64,000 nt of DNA, taken from positions 372,001 to 436,000 of the forward strand of contig NZ_JAIOAP010000004.1 in the NCBI RefSeq assembly GCF_021190915.1, written 5' to 3'. How positions within the stretch are numbered: the first letter of the stretch is position 1; each line of letters opens with the position of its first letter. Shown here piece by piece: positions 45,669 to 55,669 of the stretch. The DNA comes from Cohnella silvisoli (lineage in GTDB: Bacteria > Bacillota > Bacilli > Paenibacillales > Paenibacillaceae). The notes under the pieces are model-generated. The model saw only the letters and a program-made list of their open reading frames with translations, searched no databases and had not been told where the DNA came from. Both the position numbers and the translations under genes were made by a program.

Positions 45669-48527
45669 TTGGCCATCGAGAACATAATCATCAAGGGCGC
45701 TCGCGCCCATAATTTGAAAAATATCGACGTAACGATACCCCGCGACAAGTTTGTCGTCTTAACGGGGCTTTCCGGTTCAGGGAAATCGTCGCTCGCCTTC
45801 GATACGATTTATGCCGAAGGTCAGCGCCGTTACGTAGAATCGTTATCCGCGTATGCGCGTCAGTTCCTCGGTCAGATGGACAAACCCGACGTGGATTCGA
45901 TCGAAGGGCTGTCGCCAGCCATTTCCATCGACCAGAAGACAACAAGCCGTAATCCGCGTTCAACGGTAGGTACCGTGACGGAGATTTACGATTATTTGCG
46001 TTTGATGTTCGCGCGGGTAGGTCGGCCTCATTGCCCGGACCATGGGCTTGAGATCACTTCGCAGACGGTGGAACAGATGGTTGACCGGATTATGGAATAT
46101 CCGGAACGGACTCGCCTTCAAATTCTAGCCCCGGTCGTATCCGGACGCAAAGGCGAACATTCCAAGCTGCTAACCGACATCCAGAAGCAAGGCTTCGTGC
46201 GTGTGCGCGTTAACGGCGAGCTCCGCGATCTGTCCGACAAGATCGAGCTGGAGAAAAATAAGAAGCATTCGATCGAAGTCGTCGTTGACCGCATCGTCGT
46301 TAAAGATGATGTGGCTTCCAGGCTGGCAGACTCATTGGAAACCGGATTGAAGTTGTCAGGCGGACAAATCATCGTAGATATTATGGATAAAGAAGAGCTG
46401 ATGTTTAACTCCAATTTGGCTTGTCCGGAGTGCGGCTTCTCTATCGATGAACTAGCGCCGCGCATGTTCTCGTTTAACTCTCCCTATGGAGCTTGCCCGG
46501 AGTGCGATGGACTTGGCGTGAAGATGGTCGTCGATCCCGATCTGCTGATCCCGGATCGCAGTAAGAGCATTGATGAGGGAGCATTCGAAGCTTGGGCGGG
46601 CAGCACATCTAACTATTACCCGCAATTTCTCGCTGCCGTATGTACCCACTTTGGAATTGCTACGGATGTTCCGATCACCGAGCTGAATGACAAGCAAATG
46701 CAGATCATTTTATACGGTACGGGCGGAGAGAAGATCCGCTTCCGTTACGAGAACGAGTTCGGGCATACGCGCGATGCTCAGGTTCCCTTCGAAGGGGTCG
46801 TTCACAACCTGGAACGCCGTTATCGGGAAACCGGCTCGGAAGGCATACGCGAGTTCATTGAAGCTTATATGAGCGCGAAGCCTTGCGGCAAATGCCAAGG
46901 GAAACGCCTGAAGAAGGAATCGCTTGCCGTTACGATCGGCAAAGAGAATATCGCTCATGTGACCTCGTTATCTATTGGGGAAGCGCAGAAGTTTTTCTCT
47001 GGACTTGTGCTTAACGAGAAGGAGCAGGCGATCGCCAACCTTATCTTGAAGGAAATCAACAATCGCCTAGGCTTCCTCGTGAACGTCGGCTTGGACTATT
47101 TATCCTTATCCCGTGCTGCGGGTACTTTGTCAGGCGGAGAGGCTCAGCGTATACGGTTGGCGACTCAGATTGGATCGAGTCTCATGGGAGTTCTTTATAT
47201 TCTCGATGAACCGAGTATTGGTCTGCATCAACGGGATAACGACCGCCTCATCCATACGCTGAACCATATGCGCGATCTCGGTAATACGCTTATCGTTGTC
47301 GAGCATGATGAAGATACGATGATGGCCGCGGATTGGATTATCGATATCGGTCCGGGTGCGGGAATTCATGGCGGGACGGTCATCTCGCAAGGTACGCCGG
47401 AACAAGTGATGAACGATGAGAAGTCGCTCACCGGCGCTTATTTAAGCGGACGCAAGTTTATCCCCGTCCCTCAGGAACGGCGCAAGCCGAACGGGAAGTG
47501 GATTGAGATTAAAGGCGCCAAGGAAAACAACCTGAAGAACCTTAATGCTAAATTCCCGTTAGGCGTATTTACCGCGGTTACGGGTGTTTCGGGCTCAGGC
47601 AAATCAACGTTAGTTAATGAAATCCTATATAAGACGCTCGCACGGGATTTGAATAAGGCGAAGACCAGGCCCGGCGCGTATAAAGAGATCAACGGACTCG
47701 AAAATTTGGAGAAAGTCATCGATATAGACCAATCCCCGATCGGTCGGACGCCGCGCTCCAACCCGGCTACTTACACCGGCGTATTCGATGATATCCGTGA
47801 CGTGTATGCGATGACTAACGAGTCTAAAGTACGCGGATATAAGAAAGGCCGCTTCAGCTTTAACGTCAAGGGTGGCCGATGCGAAGCTTGCAAAGGCGAC
47901 GGAATTATCAAGATCGAGATGCACTTCTTGCCGGATGTATACGTCCCTTGCGAGATTTGCAAAGGCAAACGTTACAATCGCGAAACGTTAGAAGTAAAAT
48001 ACAAAGGCAAGAGCATTGCAGAAGTTCTGGCCATGACGATTGAGGATGCGACGGAGTTTTTCGTTAACATTCCGCGAATCCATCGTAAGATGCAGACGCT
48101 AATGGATGTTGGCCTTGGTTACATGGACCTTGGCCAGCCAGCGACTACGCTTTCGGGCGGAGAAGCCCAACGCGTTAAGCTCGCGGCTGAATTGTACCGA
48201 CGGAGCACGGGTAAGATGCTCTATATACTAGATGAACCGACTACCGGACTTCATGTCGATGACATTGATCGCCTTCTGCAAGTGCTCCATCGTCTAGTCG
48301 ATTCCGGGGAAAGCGTGCTGGTCATCGAGCATAACCTGGACGTAATTAAGACAGCGGATTATCTCGTCGATTTGGGACCGGAAGGCGGCAACGGAGGCGG
48401 GACGATCGTCGCCACCGGTACGCCGGAAGATGTGGCCAAAGTTGCGCTTTCCTACACAGGCAAGTACCTTGCCCCCGTGCTGGAAAGAGATCGCGCAAGA
48501 ACGGAAGCGGCGCTAGCTAAGGCATAA
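45669..48527 (+). CDS. uvrA: Excinuclease ABC subunit A
   Basis: 952 residues from TTG 45669 ([20 protein letters not shown]), the start matching the family; an ATG at 45585 would add 28 residues. Two ABC modules: Walker [14 protein letters not shown] and [12 protein letters not shown], two LSGGEAQR signatures. Zinc fingers CPECGFSID...CPECDG and CEACKGDG...CEICKGKR. It recognises helix-distorting lesions and loads UvrB. Unlike in B. subtilis, it is not adjacent to uvrB. Confidence 0.97.
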   Translation: MAIENIIIKGARAHNLKNIDVTIPRDKFVVLTGLSGSGKSSLAFDTIYAEGQRRYVESLSAYARQFLGQMDKPDVDSIEGLSPAISIDQKTTSRNPRSTVGTVTEIYDYLRLMFARVGRPHCPDHGLEITSQTVEQMVDRIMEYPERTRLQILAPVVSGRKGEHSKLLTDIQKQGFVRVRVNGELRDLSDKIELEKNKKHSIEVVVDRIVVKDDVASRLADSLETGLKLSGGQIIVDIMDKEELMFNSNLACPECGFSIDELAPRMFSFNSPYGACPECDGLGVKMVVDPDLLIPDRSKSIDEGAFEAWAGSTSNYYPQFLAAVCTHFGIATDVPITELNDKQMQIILYGTGGEKIRFRYENEFGHTRDAQVPFEGVVHNLERRYRETGSEGIREFIEAYMSAKPCGKCQGKRLKKESLAVTIGKENIAHVTSLSIGEAQKFFSGLVLNEKEQAIANLILKEINNRLGFLVNVGLDYLSLSRAAGTLSGGEAQRIRLATQIGSSLMGVLYILDEPSIGLHQRDNDRLIHTLNHMRDLGNTLIVVEHDEDTMMAADWIIDIGPGAGIHGGTVISQGTPEQVMNDEKSLTGAYLSGRKFIPVPQERRKPNGKWIEIKGAKENNLKNLNAKFPLGVFTAVTGVSGSGKSTLVNEILYKTLARDLNKAKTRPGAYKEINGLENLEKVIDIDQSPIGRTPRSNPATYTGVFDDIRDVYAMTNESKVRGYKKGRFSFNVKGGRCEACKGDGIIKIEMHFLPDVYVPCEICKGKRYNRETLEVKYKGKSIAEVLAMTIEDATEFFVNIPRIHRKMQTLMDVGLGYMDLGQPATTLSGGEAQRVKLAAELYRRSTGKMLYILDEPTTGLHVDDIDRLLQVLHRLVDSGESVLVIEHNLDVIKTADYLVDLGPEGGNGGGTIVATGTPEDVAKVALSYTGKYLAPVLERDRARTEAALAKA

Positions 48528-48540
48528 ATGAAGTAACTTA

Positions 48541-48587
48541 AGGGGCTGTTTCCATTTGGTCATTACTGACCTTAAGGGAACAGCCCT
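48541..48587. other. Hairpin after uvrA without T-run
   Basis: AGGGGCTGTTTCC pairs with GGGAACAGCCCT, inner GGTCATTACTGACC hairpin. The tail is AAATC, so it is a weak terminator or a stabilising 3' structure. Confidence 0.6.
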
Positions 48588-48671
48588 AAATCTTGCATGC
48601 AAACTTTCAACTCCACGCCTGCATCTCCAAGACAATTTCGATTGTATGAGTCAGCATGGCAGAAAATTAAT

Positions 48672-48861
48672 AACTGTATAAGTCCCGTTAATTAGATTCA
48701 ATTTGAGAAGGTTGATCCCTTTTACTGTAAAAGTCCAGTTAATTTCCCCCATTCATCTACCTCCCCCCCCATTACCTCTGGAATAAATGGACAAATGCCG
48801 TTATTTCCTCATTCATACGTAGCAGCCACTACTTTACCTGTATAAATCCCTTTATTTCTAC
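48672..48861. repeat. Degenerate interspersed ~27-bp repeats in the uvrA downstream gap
   Basis: Related copies: AACTGTATAAGTCCCGTTAA (48672), TACTGTAAAAGTCCAGTTAA (48723), ACCTGTATAAATCCCTTTAT (48836), with a looser relative (GGACAAATGCCGTTATTTCC) at 48789. A C8 run occurs at 48763-48770. The gap 48528-49013 holds nothing else that looks like a gene. Confidence 0.6.
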
Positions 48862-49013
48862 TTTTTCATGCAAAGGTTGAGATTCGAGTAAGTAGAGCAT
48901 AGGCTTATGGAGGTGGAAAGGAAGCGGAAATCGTCGCGGATTCTGTACATTAGCGAAAAAAAGATAGGATGCATAGCGACGGGAGAGCGATTTAAAGCAT
49001 TGGGGTGGGAGAA

Positions 49014-49181
49014 ATGGTTGTAAAAGCTAGTAACAGGCTTAACCGATGGATGCTTGTTTTATGTTGGATATACACGGTCATCTACGGCTTCGCCGCGATC
49101 TATCTGTTTTATCGGCAATCCCGTCTTATTCTTGCCTTTCGGCGTGATCGTTCCGGTGCTTATCGCGAGTATGAGGGTTAA
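49014..49181 (+). CDS. Possible small single-pass membrane protein
   Basis: 55 residues starting ATG 49014 with GGGTGGGAG close upstream. A hydrophobic helix (WMLVLCWIYTVIYGFAAIYL, about residues 12-31) is followed by a basic/charged tail (FRRDRSGAYREYEG). No family recognised. An overlapping 78-residue frame (49054-49290) has a less convincing composition. Ends before a bidirectional terminator. Confidence 0.4.
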   Translation: MVVKASNRLNRWMLVLCWIYTVIYGFAAIYLFYRQSRLILAFRRDRSGAYREYEG

Positions 49182-49200
49182 GCTATTTCCTATTCCGCGC

Positions 49201-49240
49201 AAAAAAGGCGATAATCCCCTAAAGGATTTCGCCTTTACTT
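49201..49240. terminator. Bidirectional terminator
   Basis: AAAGGCG/CGCCTTT and AATCC/GGATT stems with A-rich and T-rich flanks; serves the plus-strand small ORF and the minus-strand secreted protein. Confidence 0.7.
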
Positions 49241-49249
49241 ATTACGCAT

Positions 49250-49798
49250 TTACTTCTCGGAAAGGATATGCGATTCATGCGCGGGGTTGATCAGGATAAG
49301 CAGCTGCTTCTGCAGCTTCACCAAGCCTTGTTGCTTCTCGACGATTTGCAGTTTCTGTTGGATAATCGTTTGCATATCGCTCTTCGCGGAGCTCCATTGC
49401 TTGCTCTCGGCATGCGCTTGGAAGCTCTGCCAAGTATCGTGCTTCTGGTCGCGCAGAGCATGAATATCATCCCGGGAAGCTCTCATCTTCTCAATGATCA
49501 TCTTAGCCGGTTTCTTAAGCGTATGGCGTTGGTCCGACGTAAGCGTTTTGCGAGCCGATTTAATTTGCTCTTGCTGGGACTTCATCGTTTCAAACAAGCC
49601 CTTTTGCTCAGACCGTATTTTATCTAGCTGGACCTTCAACGCCTGGATGTCCGCAGGATACGATTTCCAATCTACGGTTGGCTTCTGGTCGGAGTGATGG
49701 TGCTCTCCCGGTGCTGCCGCCGGTGCGGCCGCGATAAGCGATGGGGCTGCGATCATTAACACGGCAAGGGTAAGGAGTGTTAGAAGTCGGTTTTTCAT
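49250..49798 (-). CDS. Secreted helical hypothetical protein
   Basis: 182 residues: signal peptide (LLTLLTLAVLMIAAPSLIAA, cleavage near AAP), a His-rich stretch (GEHHHSDQ), then long charged helices (LKVQLDKIRSEQKGLFETM, KMRASRDDIHALRDQKHD). The pattern is loosely CpxP/Spy-like but the LTxxQ motifs of that family are not evident. Function unknown; could be an envelope chaperone or metal-binding protein. Confidence 0.75.
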   Translation of the reverse strand: MKNRLLTLLTLAVLMIAAPSLIAAAPAAAPGEHHHSDQKPTVDWKSYPADIQALKVQLDKIRSEQKGLFETMKSQQEQIKSARKTLTSDQRHTLKKPAKMIIEKMRASRDDIHALRDQKHDTWQSFQAHAESKQWSSAKSDMQTIIQQKLQIVEKQQGLVKLQKQLLILINPAHESHILSEK

Positions 49799-49873
49799 AG
49801 AATGTCCTCCCAGATGTTGGATTCCTCATCTAGTATGAACAAAATTTGGTTTTCCATTCTTTGGGTAGCCGCC

Positions 49874-50023
49874 TTAATCTGGAGCTCCATTTGCAACTTC
49901 CGCTTGATAAGCGATCAATGCGATGGACTGACCGGTTTTCTTAGATAATCGCTGCTCGATTTCCCGGATTTCTTCCACCTCATCGGGCTTTAACATAGCC
50001 AGTGAGTACAAATCCTCATTCAT
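49874..50023 (-). CDS. Small acidic hypothetical protein
   Basis: 49 residues, ATG 50023 preceded by GGAGGAGGAA, a strong site. Sequence begins MNEDLYSLAMLKPDEVEEIR and continues with EIEQRLSKKTGQSIALIAYQ; helical, no signal or membrane segment. No family recognised. The strong RBS and gene-like composition support translation. Confidence 0.6.
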   Translation of the reverse strand: MNEDLYSLAMLKPDEVEEIREIEQRLSKKTGQSIALIAYQAEVANGAPD

Positions 50024-50103
50024 GAACGATTCCTCCTCCTAATAATTTTTACAATAGTATGGGACAAAGAGCTGGGTTTAACCCTAAATGGCTATAATTC
50101 GAT

Positions 50104-50140
50104 CAAAAAAAGACTCCCCGGCGTACAGGGAGCCTGTCTT
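50104..50140 (-). terminator. Terminator after the nitrite/sulfite reductase
   Basis: On the minus strand an AGAC..TCCC / GGGAGTCT imperfect stem followed by seven T. Confidence 0.7.
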
Positions 50141-50154
50141 CATGATCTAACGGC

Positions 50155-51774
50155 TTAAGAAGCAACCGCCAGAATTTCGGTAAGCTTCGCTTGCATGGTT
50201 TCAATACCTACACGCTCGATGAATTGGTGGAACGATTCGCCGGATTGGCGGGTATCCTTGTAGAAGTTAATGATTTGCGCCAATACATTGTTAACGTTAT
50301 CGCTTTTGACTCGGCCTTTCAAAGCCGTGTTGAACTTAGCGCCGGGTCCGAGCGTTCCGCCGACCGCGATATCGTAAGCGTCGACCATGCCCTCGGGCGT
50401 TTTGACGAGAGAGCCTTGTAGTCCGATATCGGCAATGTGCTTCTGGCCGCAGCTGTTCGGGCAACCGATGAAGTGAATGCGCACAGGCTCGTCTAACTGA
50501 ATATGCTCATCCAAGTATAAGGCTACGCGGCGAGCGAATTCTTTGGTCTCAACGATCGCCAGGTTGCAGAACTCGTTCCCCGTGCACGAGACCGTCCGGC
50601 TCATGAAGCGGTTAGGATTCGGGTTCAGCCGCTGCAGCAAAGGCTGTTCGAGCAGTGCTTCGACCTTATCGTCCGATACGCCGGTTAAGATCAAGTTCTG
50701 CGACACGGTTGTACGAATCGTTCCGTCACCGTAATGATCGGCCAAATCGGCCAGTTGGTCCAACTCGTCGCTGCTTGTCCGACCAACGGGTACGTTAAGG
50801 CCGACATAGTTGAGGCCTGGCGTGTTTTGCGGATGTGCGCCGTCGAAGTAGGAAGCGTTCCAACCGACGATCCGGTCATCGCCGAGTGAAGGCATTTCGC
50901 CGATCAGTTTAATGAGCTCTTCCTGGAACTTCTCAATGCCCCATTCCGCTACGAGATATTTCAAGCGGGCGTAGTGGCGTTTTTCCCGATAACCGTGATC
51001 GCGGAATAAAGTCGTTACGCCGATAGCAACTTTAAGCATTTCTTCCGGTATGACGAACATATCCAATCGGCGCGCCAAGTGCGGCTTAGCGGATAATCCG
51101 CCGCCCACCATGACATGGAAGCCGAGAACTTCTTCTCCGTCGATGACTTTCGATGCCGGAGTGAACGCCAAACATTGAATTTCTGCATGTCCGCTGTTAT
51201 AGATATTGGAGGAAATGGACATTTTATATTTCCGAGGCAGGTTTGAGAAGTCTCGGTTGCCGAGGAAAAAGCGCTCAAGCTCGTCTACCCAAGGCGTCGT
51301 ATCGAACAACTCGTTAGGGTCGATGCCGGCAAGCGGATTGCCAACGATCGTACGAGGGCAGTCGCCGCAGGCTTCGAAGGCAGACATGCCGACCGATTCC
51401 AATCTATTGAAGATGTCGGGCATTTGCTCGATTTCGAGCCAATGGTATTGAATGGCTTGACGCGTCGTTACGTCGATTAAGCCTCTTCCGTAATCGCGTC
51501 CGATCGCAGCGAGCTCTCTAGCTTGCTTGGAGGTAAGGATACCGCCTGGAATACGAATTCGCATCATGAAGTGGCCGGTATTCGGCTTTTGTTGGTAAAC
51601 GCCCGCCCATTTGAAAAGGTTGAAATCATCCTGCGGAATCGAGGCAAAGCCCTCTTTCGAGTACTTCTCTACAATATCGCGGATGATGTCCAAGCCGTCT
51701 TTTTCCATTTTGTAAAATTCGAATTTATTTAACTTGGACGGGTCGCGATCCATCCATACCGCCTGATAAGACAT
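50155..51774 (-). CDS. Ferredoxin-type nitrite/sulfite reductase (siroheme, 4Fe-4S)
   Basis: 539 residues. Two ferredoxin-like half domains and two siroheme domains. Cluster ligands: CTGNEFC (about 420) and CPNSC (about 460). Substrate-region motifs TTRQAIQYHWLEIEQMPD and RTIVGNPLAGID. It performs six-electron reduction of nitrite to ammonia or sulfite to sulfide; the choice cannot be made from sequence alone, and no nitrate, sulfate or siroheme genes are adjacent. A weak promoter TTGTCG-18-TACGAT lies at 51841-51870. Confidence 0.9.
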   Translation of the reverse strand: MSYQAVWMDRDPSKLNKFEFYKMEKDGLDIIRDIVEKYSKEGFASIPQDDFNLFKWAGVYQQKPNTGHFMMRIRIPGGILTSKQARELAAIGRDYGRGLIDVTTRQAIQYHWLEIEQMPDIFNRLESVGMSAFEACGDCPRTIVGNPLAGIDPNELFDTTPWVDELERFFLGNRDFSNLPRKYKMSISSNIYNSGHAEIQCLAFTPASKVIDGEEVLGFHVMVGGGLSAKPHLARRLDMFVIPEEMLKVAIGVTTLFRDHGYREKRHYARLKYLVAEWGIEKFQEELIKLIGEMPSLGDDRIVGWNASYFDGAHPQNTPGLNYVGLNVPVGRTSSDELDQLADLADHYGDGTIRTTVSQNLILTGVSDDKVEALLEQPLLQRLNPNPNRFMSRTVSCTGNEFCNLAIVETKEFARRVALYLDEHIQLDEPVRIHFIGCPNSCGQKHIADIGLQGSLVKTPEGMVDAYDIAVGGTLGPGAKFNTALKGRVKSDNVNNVLAQIINFYKDTRQSGESFHQFIERVGIETMQAKLTEILAVAS

Positions 51775-52071
51775 TTAATGCGACTCCCTTCGCCGGAATA
51801 GCAATGAATTCCGATACCTTTTGTTTGAAATAGTGTTTAAATCGTACCATAGATTACCCCTATGCGACAATGTGGATAAATGAATACCATTCATAAAAAT
51901 TACTGATACTACTTGCAATCCTTCCTTATAATAGGTCATAGAATCATCAAGCCGTTCGGTAAGTGTGTGACAAAGTTGTTACGGCATCAACTTCGGGCTT
52001 GCAAGCCGGGCGTTCAGAAGCTAACATAGATAAAGATGGGTTTATTAGGTCAGATAAAGGAGGTCCCCCTT

Positions 52072-52278
52072 ATGTTTCTAGCGGAGCAAGCAACTGAGGC
52101 AGTGAGTACTTACGAACACTTCGATATTTTCATGGTCATATTCACGATCCTTATCGCCGCAGGGCTAGTGCGCCTTTTATTGCAGCGGCCTCGCAAAAAC
52201 GTGTTCGCGATCGGATTCGGAACCGTGGCGCTTCTTGTATTCATAGCAGCGGATGTGAAGATGGTCAGCGGCTGGTAA
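52072..52278 (+). CDS. Small two-helix membrane protein (possibly DUF2759)
   Basis: 68 residues from ATG 52072 with AAAGGAGGT seven bases upstream; the frame also opens at 52036 but without an RBS. Two hydrophobic helices (IFMVIFTILIAAGLVRLLL and VFAIGFGTVALLVFIAA) separated by QRPRKN. Resembles short Bacilli DUF2759 proteins. Preceded by a GGCTTGCAAGCC palindrome and followed by a terminator. Confidence 0.7.
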   Translation: MFLAEQATEAVSTYEHFDIFMVIFTILIAAGLVRLLLQRPRKNVFAIGFGTVALLVFIAADVKMVSGW

Positions 52279-52302
52279 TCCAGTGAATGAATAGGATACA
52301 TA

Positions 52303-52341
52303 AACGAGCTTGGAAGCGAAGGCTTCTCGGCTCGTTTTTTC
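52303..52341 (+). terminator. Terminator after the small membrane protein
   Basis: AACGAGC/GCTCGTT outer and GAAGC/GCTTC inner stems, then TTTTTT. Confidence 0.85.
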
Positions 52342-52440
52342 TTTTTAAAAAGGGAAATTTACCCTATATTTTCATTCTCAGGCTAGCGCATTTATGGTAG
52401 AGTTATTCTGTTTACTAGAAGAAGTTGGGAGAGGGAAAGT

Positions 52441-53568
52441 TTGATTAGAACTAAACATCGCAAAGCGATGGTTGCCGTCATCCTAACAGCCGTTTTGACG
52501 ATGGCCGGGACGGTTGGAGCAGCTACAACTACTGGGAATAACGTGGCATTGGATGCCAAAGTCATCAATGGCGACGTATACGTGAAGGCCTCGTCGCTTG
52601 TTTCTCAAATAGGAGGGACGGGCTCCTATAATTCTTCGACCAAGAAATATACCTACTCGCCGAATTCTATCATACCCGACGTTATTAAGAAGGTATCCCC
52701 ATCAGTCGTAGCCATCATAGGCAAACCCGTTGACGAGAATTCCAGCAGCCGTTTCTCGCTCGCGCATGGTACCGGCGTTATCGTGAAGAGCGATGGCTGG
52801 ATCGTGACCAATGCGCACGTAGTTAAGGATATGGAGAGAATTGTTGTCGTGACGGCTGACGGCAAGGAATACGCGGGTACTCGCAAGCAAATCGATGTGA
52901 CGAGCGACCTGGCTTTAGTGAAAATCAATGCGACAGGTTTGAAAATAGCAACGATCGCACCATCGCCTCTGAAGGTGCAAGTCGGAGAAACGGTCATTGC
53001 CATCGGCACGCCGGTTTCCTTTTCTCTGCGGAATACGGCAACGGTCGGTATCATTAGCGGGATGAACCGTTCGGTATCGTCAGACTATAACTTATTGCAG
53101 ACGGATGCGGCGATAAACCCAGGCAATAGCGGAGGCCCGCTCGTTAACTTGAAGGGCGAGGTTGTTGGCATTAACTCCATGAAGTTCGTCGATGTCGATA
53201 TCGACAGCATGGGATTCGCCATTCCGGCGGATACCGTTCAATACGTGTTGAACCATTTCTACAAGTACGGCAAAGTAAACCGGCCTGCCCTTGGAATAGA
53301 ACTGGAGGAAAGCTGGTCGGCGGTCGTTGGACTTCCAACCGAAGAACCGATGACGGTTACCGCCGTTTCTCCCGGCAATGCGGTTAAAGCGGGAATTAAC
53401 GTCGGCGATCAATTGTATTCCATTAACGGAAAGCAAGTTTCTTCAGTGGTAGAACTCAACGAGCTGCTGAAAGCTTATTTGCCGGGTCAAAGCATCACAT
53501 TGACACTGCTATCCGATGGAGATTTGGTTAATCGGAAGCTGGTATTATCCGAAAGTTTAGCGAACTAA
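52441..53568 (+). CDS. HtrA/DegP-like serine protease with PDZ domain
   Basis: 375 residues from TTG 52441. Signal/anchor (AVILTAVLTMAGTVGA), then a short stalk-like segment (GDVYVKASSLVSQIGG), trypsin-like core with His in VTNAHVVKDM, Asp in VTSDLALVK and Ser in INPGNSGGPLV, and a C-terminal PDZ (about 285-365). It degrades or refolds damaged exported proteins. The stalk-like N-terminus is unusual for HtrA and is shared in style with the next gene. Confidence 0.92.
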   Translation: MIRTKHRKAMVAVILTAVLTMAGTVGAATTTGNNVALDAKVINGDVYVKASSLVSQIGGTGSYNSSTKKYTYSPNSIIPDVIKKVSPSVVAIIGKPVDENSSSRFSLAHGTGVIVKSDGWIVTNAHVVKDMERIVVVTADGKEYAGTRKQIDVTSDLALVKINATGLKIATIAPSPLKVQVGETVIAIGTPVSFSLRNTATVGIISGMNRSVSSDYNLLQTDAAINPGNSGGPLVNLKGEVVGINSMKFVDVDIDSMGFAIPADTVQYVLNHFYKYGKVNRPALGIELEESWSAVVGLPTEEPMTVTAVSPGNAVKAGINVGDQLYSINGKQVSSVVELNELLKAYLPGQSITLTLLSDGDLVNRKLVLSESLAN

Positions 53569-53611
53569 ATACTTAATGTCATTATTGATTTTCCGAGGGG
53601 AGCACTTACAC

Positions 53612-55522
53612 ATGTTTTCTGTTGTCCATTCCAAGAGATGGCTGGCTTTCATGCTGGCTGCCGTATTGTTTTTCATTAGTGTGTTATCCGTATCAGCTGC
53701 GGATAACGGCGGCAAAGTAGAAATCCGTATCAAGGTTGGCAGCAACCAGATGAAGATCAACGGGGCAGCCACGAAAATTCAACCTCCGTTCCAATCCGCC
53801 GGCAATGTAATGGTGCCGCTAAGCGTCTTTACGAACCCTAAAGGTTTCGGCGCGAACGTAAAATTGAAGGACAATAAAATCATCACCTTAACTTATCTGA
53901 AACACGTCATTGTCCTTACCCAAGGCAGCAAGTCGGCTATCATTGACGGGAAGAAAGCGGCTCTGGCGGTTGCCCCGGTTATCAAACAAGGCGTGACGAT
54001 GGTTCCGCTTACGATTATCGCAAAAACCTTCGGAGCGACCCAAGCGATTGACGCTGCGACTAAGGAGATTGTTATTAAGGCGACTGCTGCTTCCAGCGGT
54101 TCCGGCAGCACAGGGACCGGCATAGACAGCGACTCCGGCAAATCGCAAATCGGCGACAGCTATTACAAGTGGTCGATGAATTATCCGACAGGCCTCGTCC
54201 AACAGAGTCAATGGTCAAACGGCAACTGGATATCTTTCAGCGATGTTAAAGGAGAATACTTTTTGGCCCTATCCATCGAAGAAGCAGAGGATACGTTGGA
54301 AACGGATGATAAACGGGATTTAATGACCCAGAATACCGAAGACGATGAAACGGTAGTAGACGTCAAGACGATCACTCGCCCATCGGGAACATTCGAGCGT
54401 ATGATCACGAAGCATCAGGACGGTTTTTATTACGAATATCGCGGGATCCAAGCCAACGGATATTTCTACATTCTGATCTTTGGAAAGAAAGCCAAATCCG
54501 CTTCCGATCTGGACGCAAATACTGGATTGCTGGATAGCTTTAAACCCGTATATAATGCCGCTAACAAGTCGCTCAAGGATTTAGCGCGAATTAAAGACGG
54601 TAAAATTTCTTTCGAGAATGAAGATTATGGGCTGAAACTTCAACTGCCTAAGGAATGGAGCGAAAGCACGGAAGGATCCAGTCCTTTTTTCAACGGGCCG
54701 GACGAGTCTTATTTGTTATTGAACGTATTCTCCATTAATCAGGATGATACTTTGGACAAATGGGTTGAGCGCAAGATCCAGTCATTCAAGGATAATAAAG
54801 CTGAGGCTTACCGTAAAACGCCGGAGACGAGCTCTATTACTTGGAATGGCATTCCTGCGACATTGGTGAAGCTTTCTTATTCAACGGATACCAAAAAATG
54901 GTGGAACGAGTATGAGATTTATGCGGTTAATGGAAAGTATAAGTACTATGTCGACTTTACTTTCAAGCAAGAGCACAAAGACGATGTAGGAGATGTCTTA
55001 AGTCAACTTCTCGATGGCATGAAGATTGACTTCCAGCAGGTGGAAGAATCATTCGGCCAAGTTCCGGATCCCGATGATTCTGTAGATGTCACTGCCACCG
55101 TAACAAAAACAAGTAAAACATACGGTTACAGCTTGAAGCTGCCGAAGCTATGGGCTAAAGGAATTTCGGACATGGAAAAAGATAGCCTTCACCTCACTGG
55201 CGTTGGTACAGATCTTTTAGTTGGAATCGATGAAGGCACCAGCTTGGAAGGGTATCCGGAATTGCTTGAAAAGTCGTACACCGATGGCGGCGCTCTGAGT
55301 ATCGACTCTAAGACTAACGTGACTTTTGCAGGCGTTAATGCTATAAAATATGCGCTCTCAAGCACCAAAATAGCGGCAATCGGCGCCCACTCGACGTTAT
55401 ATCTTTTTGAGAACAAAGGAAAGATTTACTTGATTCAAGGAATACTTAACGATACCTTCGCAACCGAGTTGAACCGTAAATTGCTTGAAGACGCAATGAA
55501 TTCATTCCAATTCACTAAGTGA
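53612..55522 (+). CDS. Large secreted stalk-domain (copper amine oxidase N-like) protein
   Basis: 636 residues from ATG 53612 with AGGGGAG. Signal peptide (FMLAAVLFFISVLSVSA). The stalk domain (about 25-155) has the paired repeats MVPLSVFTNPKGFGANV and MVPLTIIAKTFGATQAI, then a Ser/Gly linker. Three related domains follow, starting YYKWSMNYPTGL, ENEDYGLKLQLPKEWSE and KTYGYSLKLPKLWAKG, reminiscent of PsbP/LpqN-like folds. Function unknown, probably wall-associated. Next to HtrA in the same orientation. Confidence 0.8.
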   Translation: MFSVVHSKRWLAFMLAAVLFFISVLSVSAADNGGKVEIRIKVGSNQMKINGAATKIQPPFQSAGNVMVPLSVFTNPKGFGANVKLKDNKIITLTYLKHVIVLTQGSKSAIIDGKKAALAVAPVIKQGVTMVPLTIIAKTFGATQAIDAATKEIVIKATAASSGSGSTGTGIDSDSGKSQIGDSYYKWSMNYPTGLVQQSQWSNGNWISFSDVKGEYFLALSIEEAEDTLETDDKRDLMTQNTEDDETVVDVKTITRPSGTFERMITKHQDGFYYEYRGIQANGYFYILIFGKKAKSASDLDANTGLLDSFKPVYNAANKSLKDLARIKDGKISFENEDYGLKLQLPKEWSESTEGSSPFFNGPDESYLLLNVFSINQDDTLDKWVERKIQSFKDNKAEAYRKTPETSSITWNGIPATLVKLSYSTDTKKWWNEYEIYAVNGKYKYYVDFTFKQEHKDDVGDVLSQLLDGMKIDFQQVEESFGQVPDPDDSVDVTATVTKTSKTYGYSLKLPKLWAKGISDMEKDSLHLTGVGTDLLVGIDEGTSLEGYPELLEKSYTDGGALSIDSKTNVTFAGVNAIKYALSSTKIAAIGAHSTLYLFENKGKIYLIQGILNDTFATELNRKLLEDAMNSFQFTK

Positions 55523-55539
55523 TGCTTAGACGATAATTG

Positions 55540-55582
55540 ACCGCCTGCTTGAGAGGGACCGTTCCTCTTAGCCGGCGGTTTT
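55540..55582 (+). terminator. Terminator after the stalk-domain gene
   Basis: ACCGCC/GGCGGT outer and GAGAGG/CCTCTT inner pairings, then TTTT. Confidence 0.75.
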
Positions 55583-55669
55583 CGCTTTCCTTGGCCCCGT
55601 CCCGCGGATTTTGGTATACTATCAGGAGATGAATGCCGCATATGGACGCGGTTTGGAGGGTTTACGAGA

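Noticed and set aside
49054-49290. 78-residue plus-strand ORF
   Set aside because: Overlaps a better 55-residue frame and runs through a bidirectional terminator into the opposite gene.
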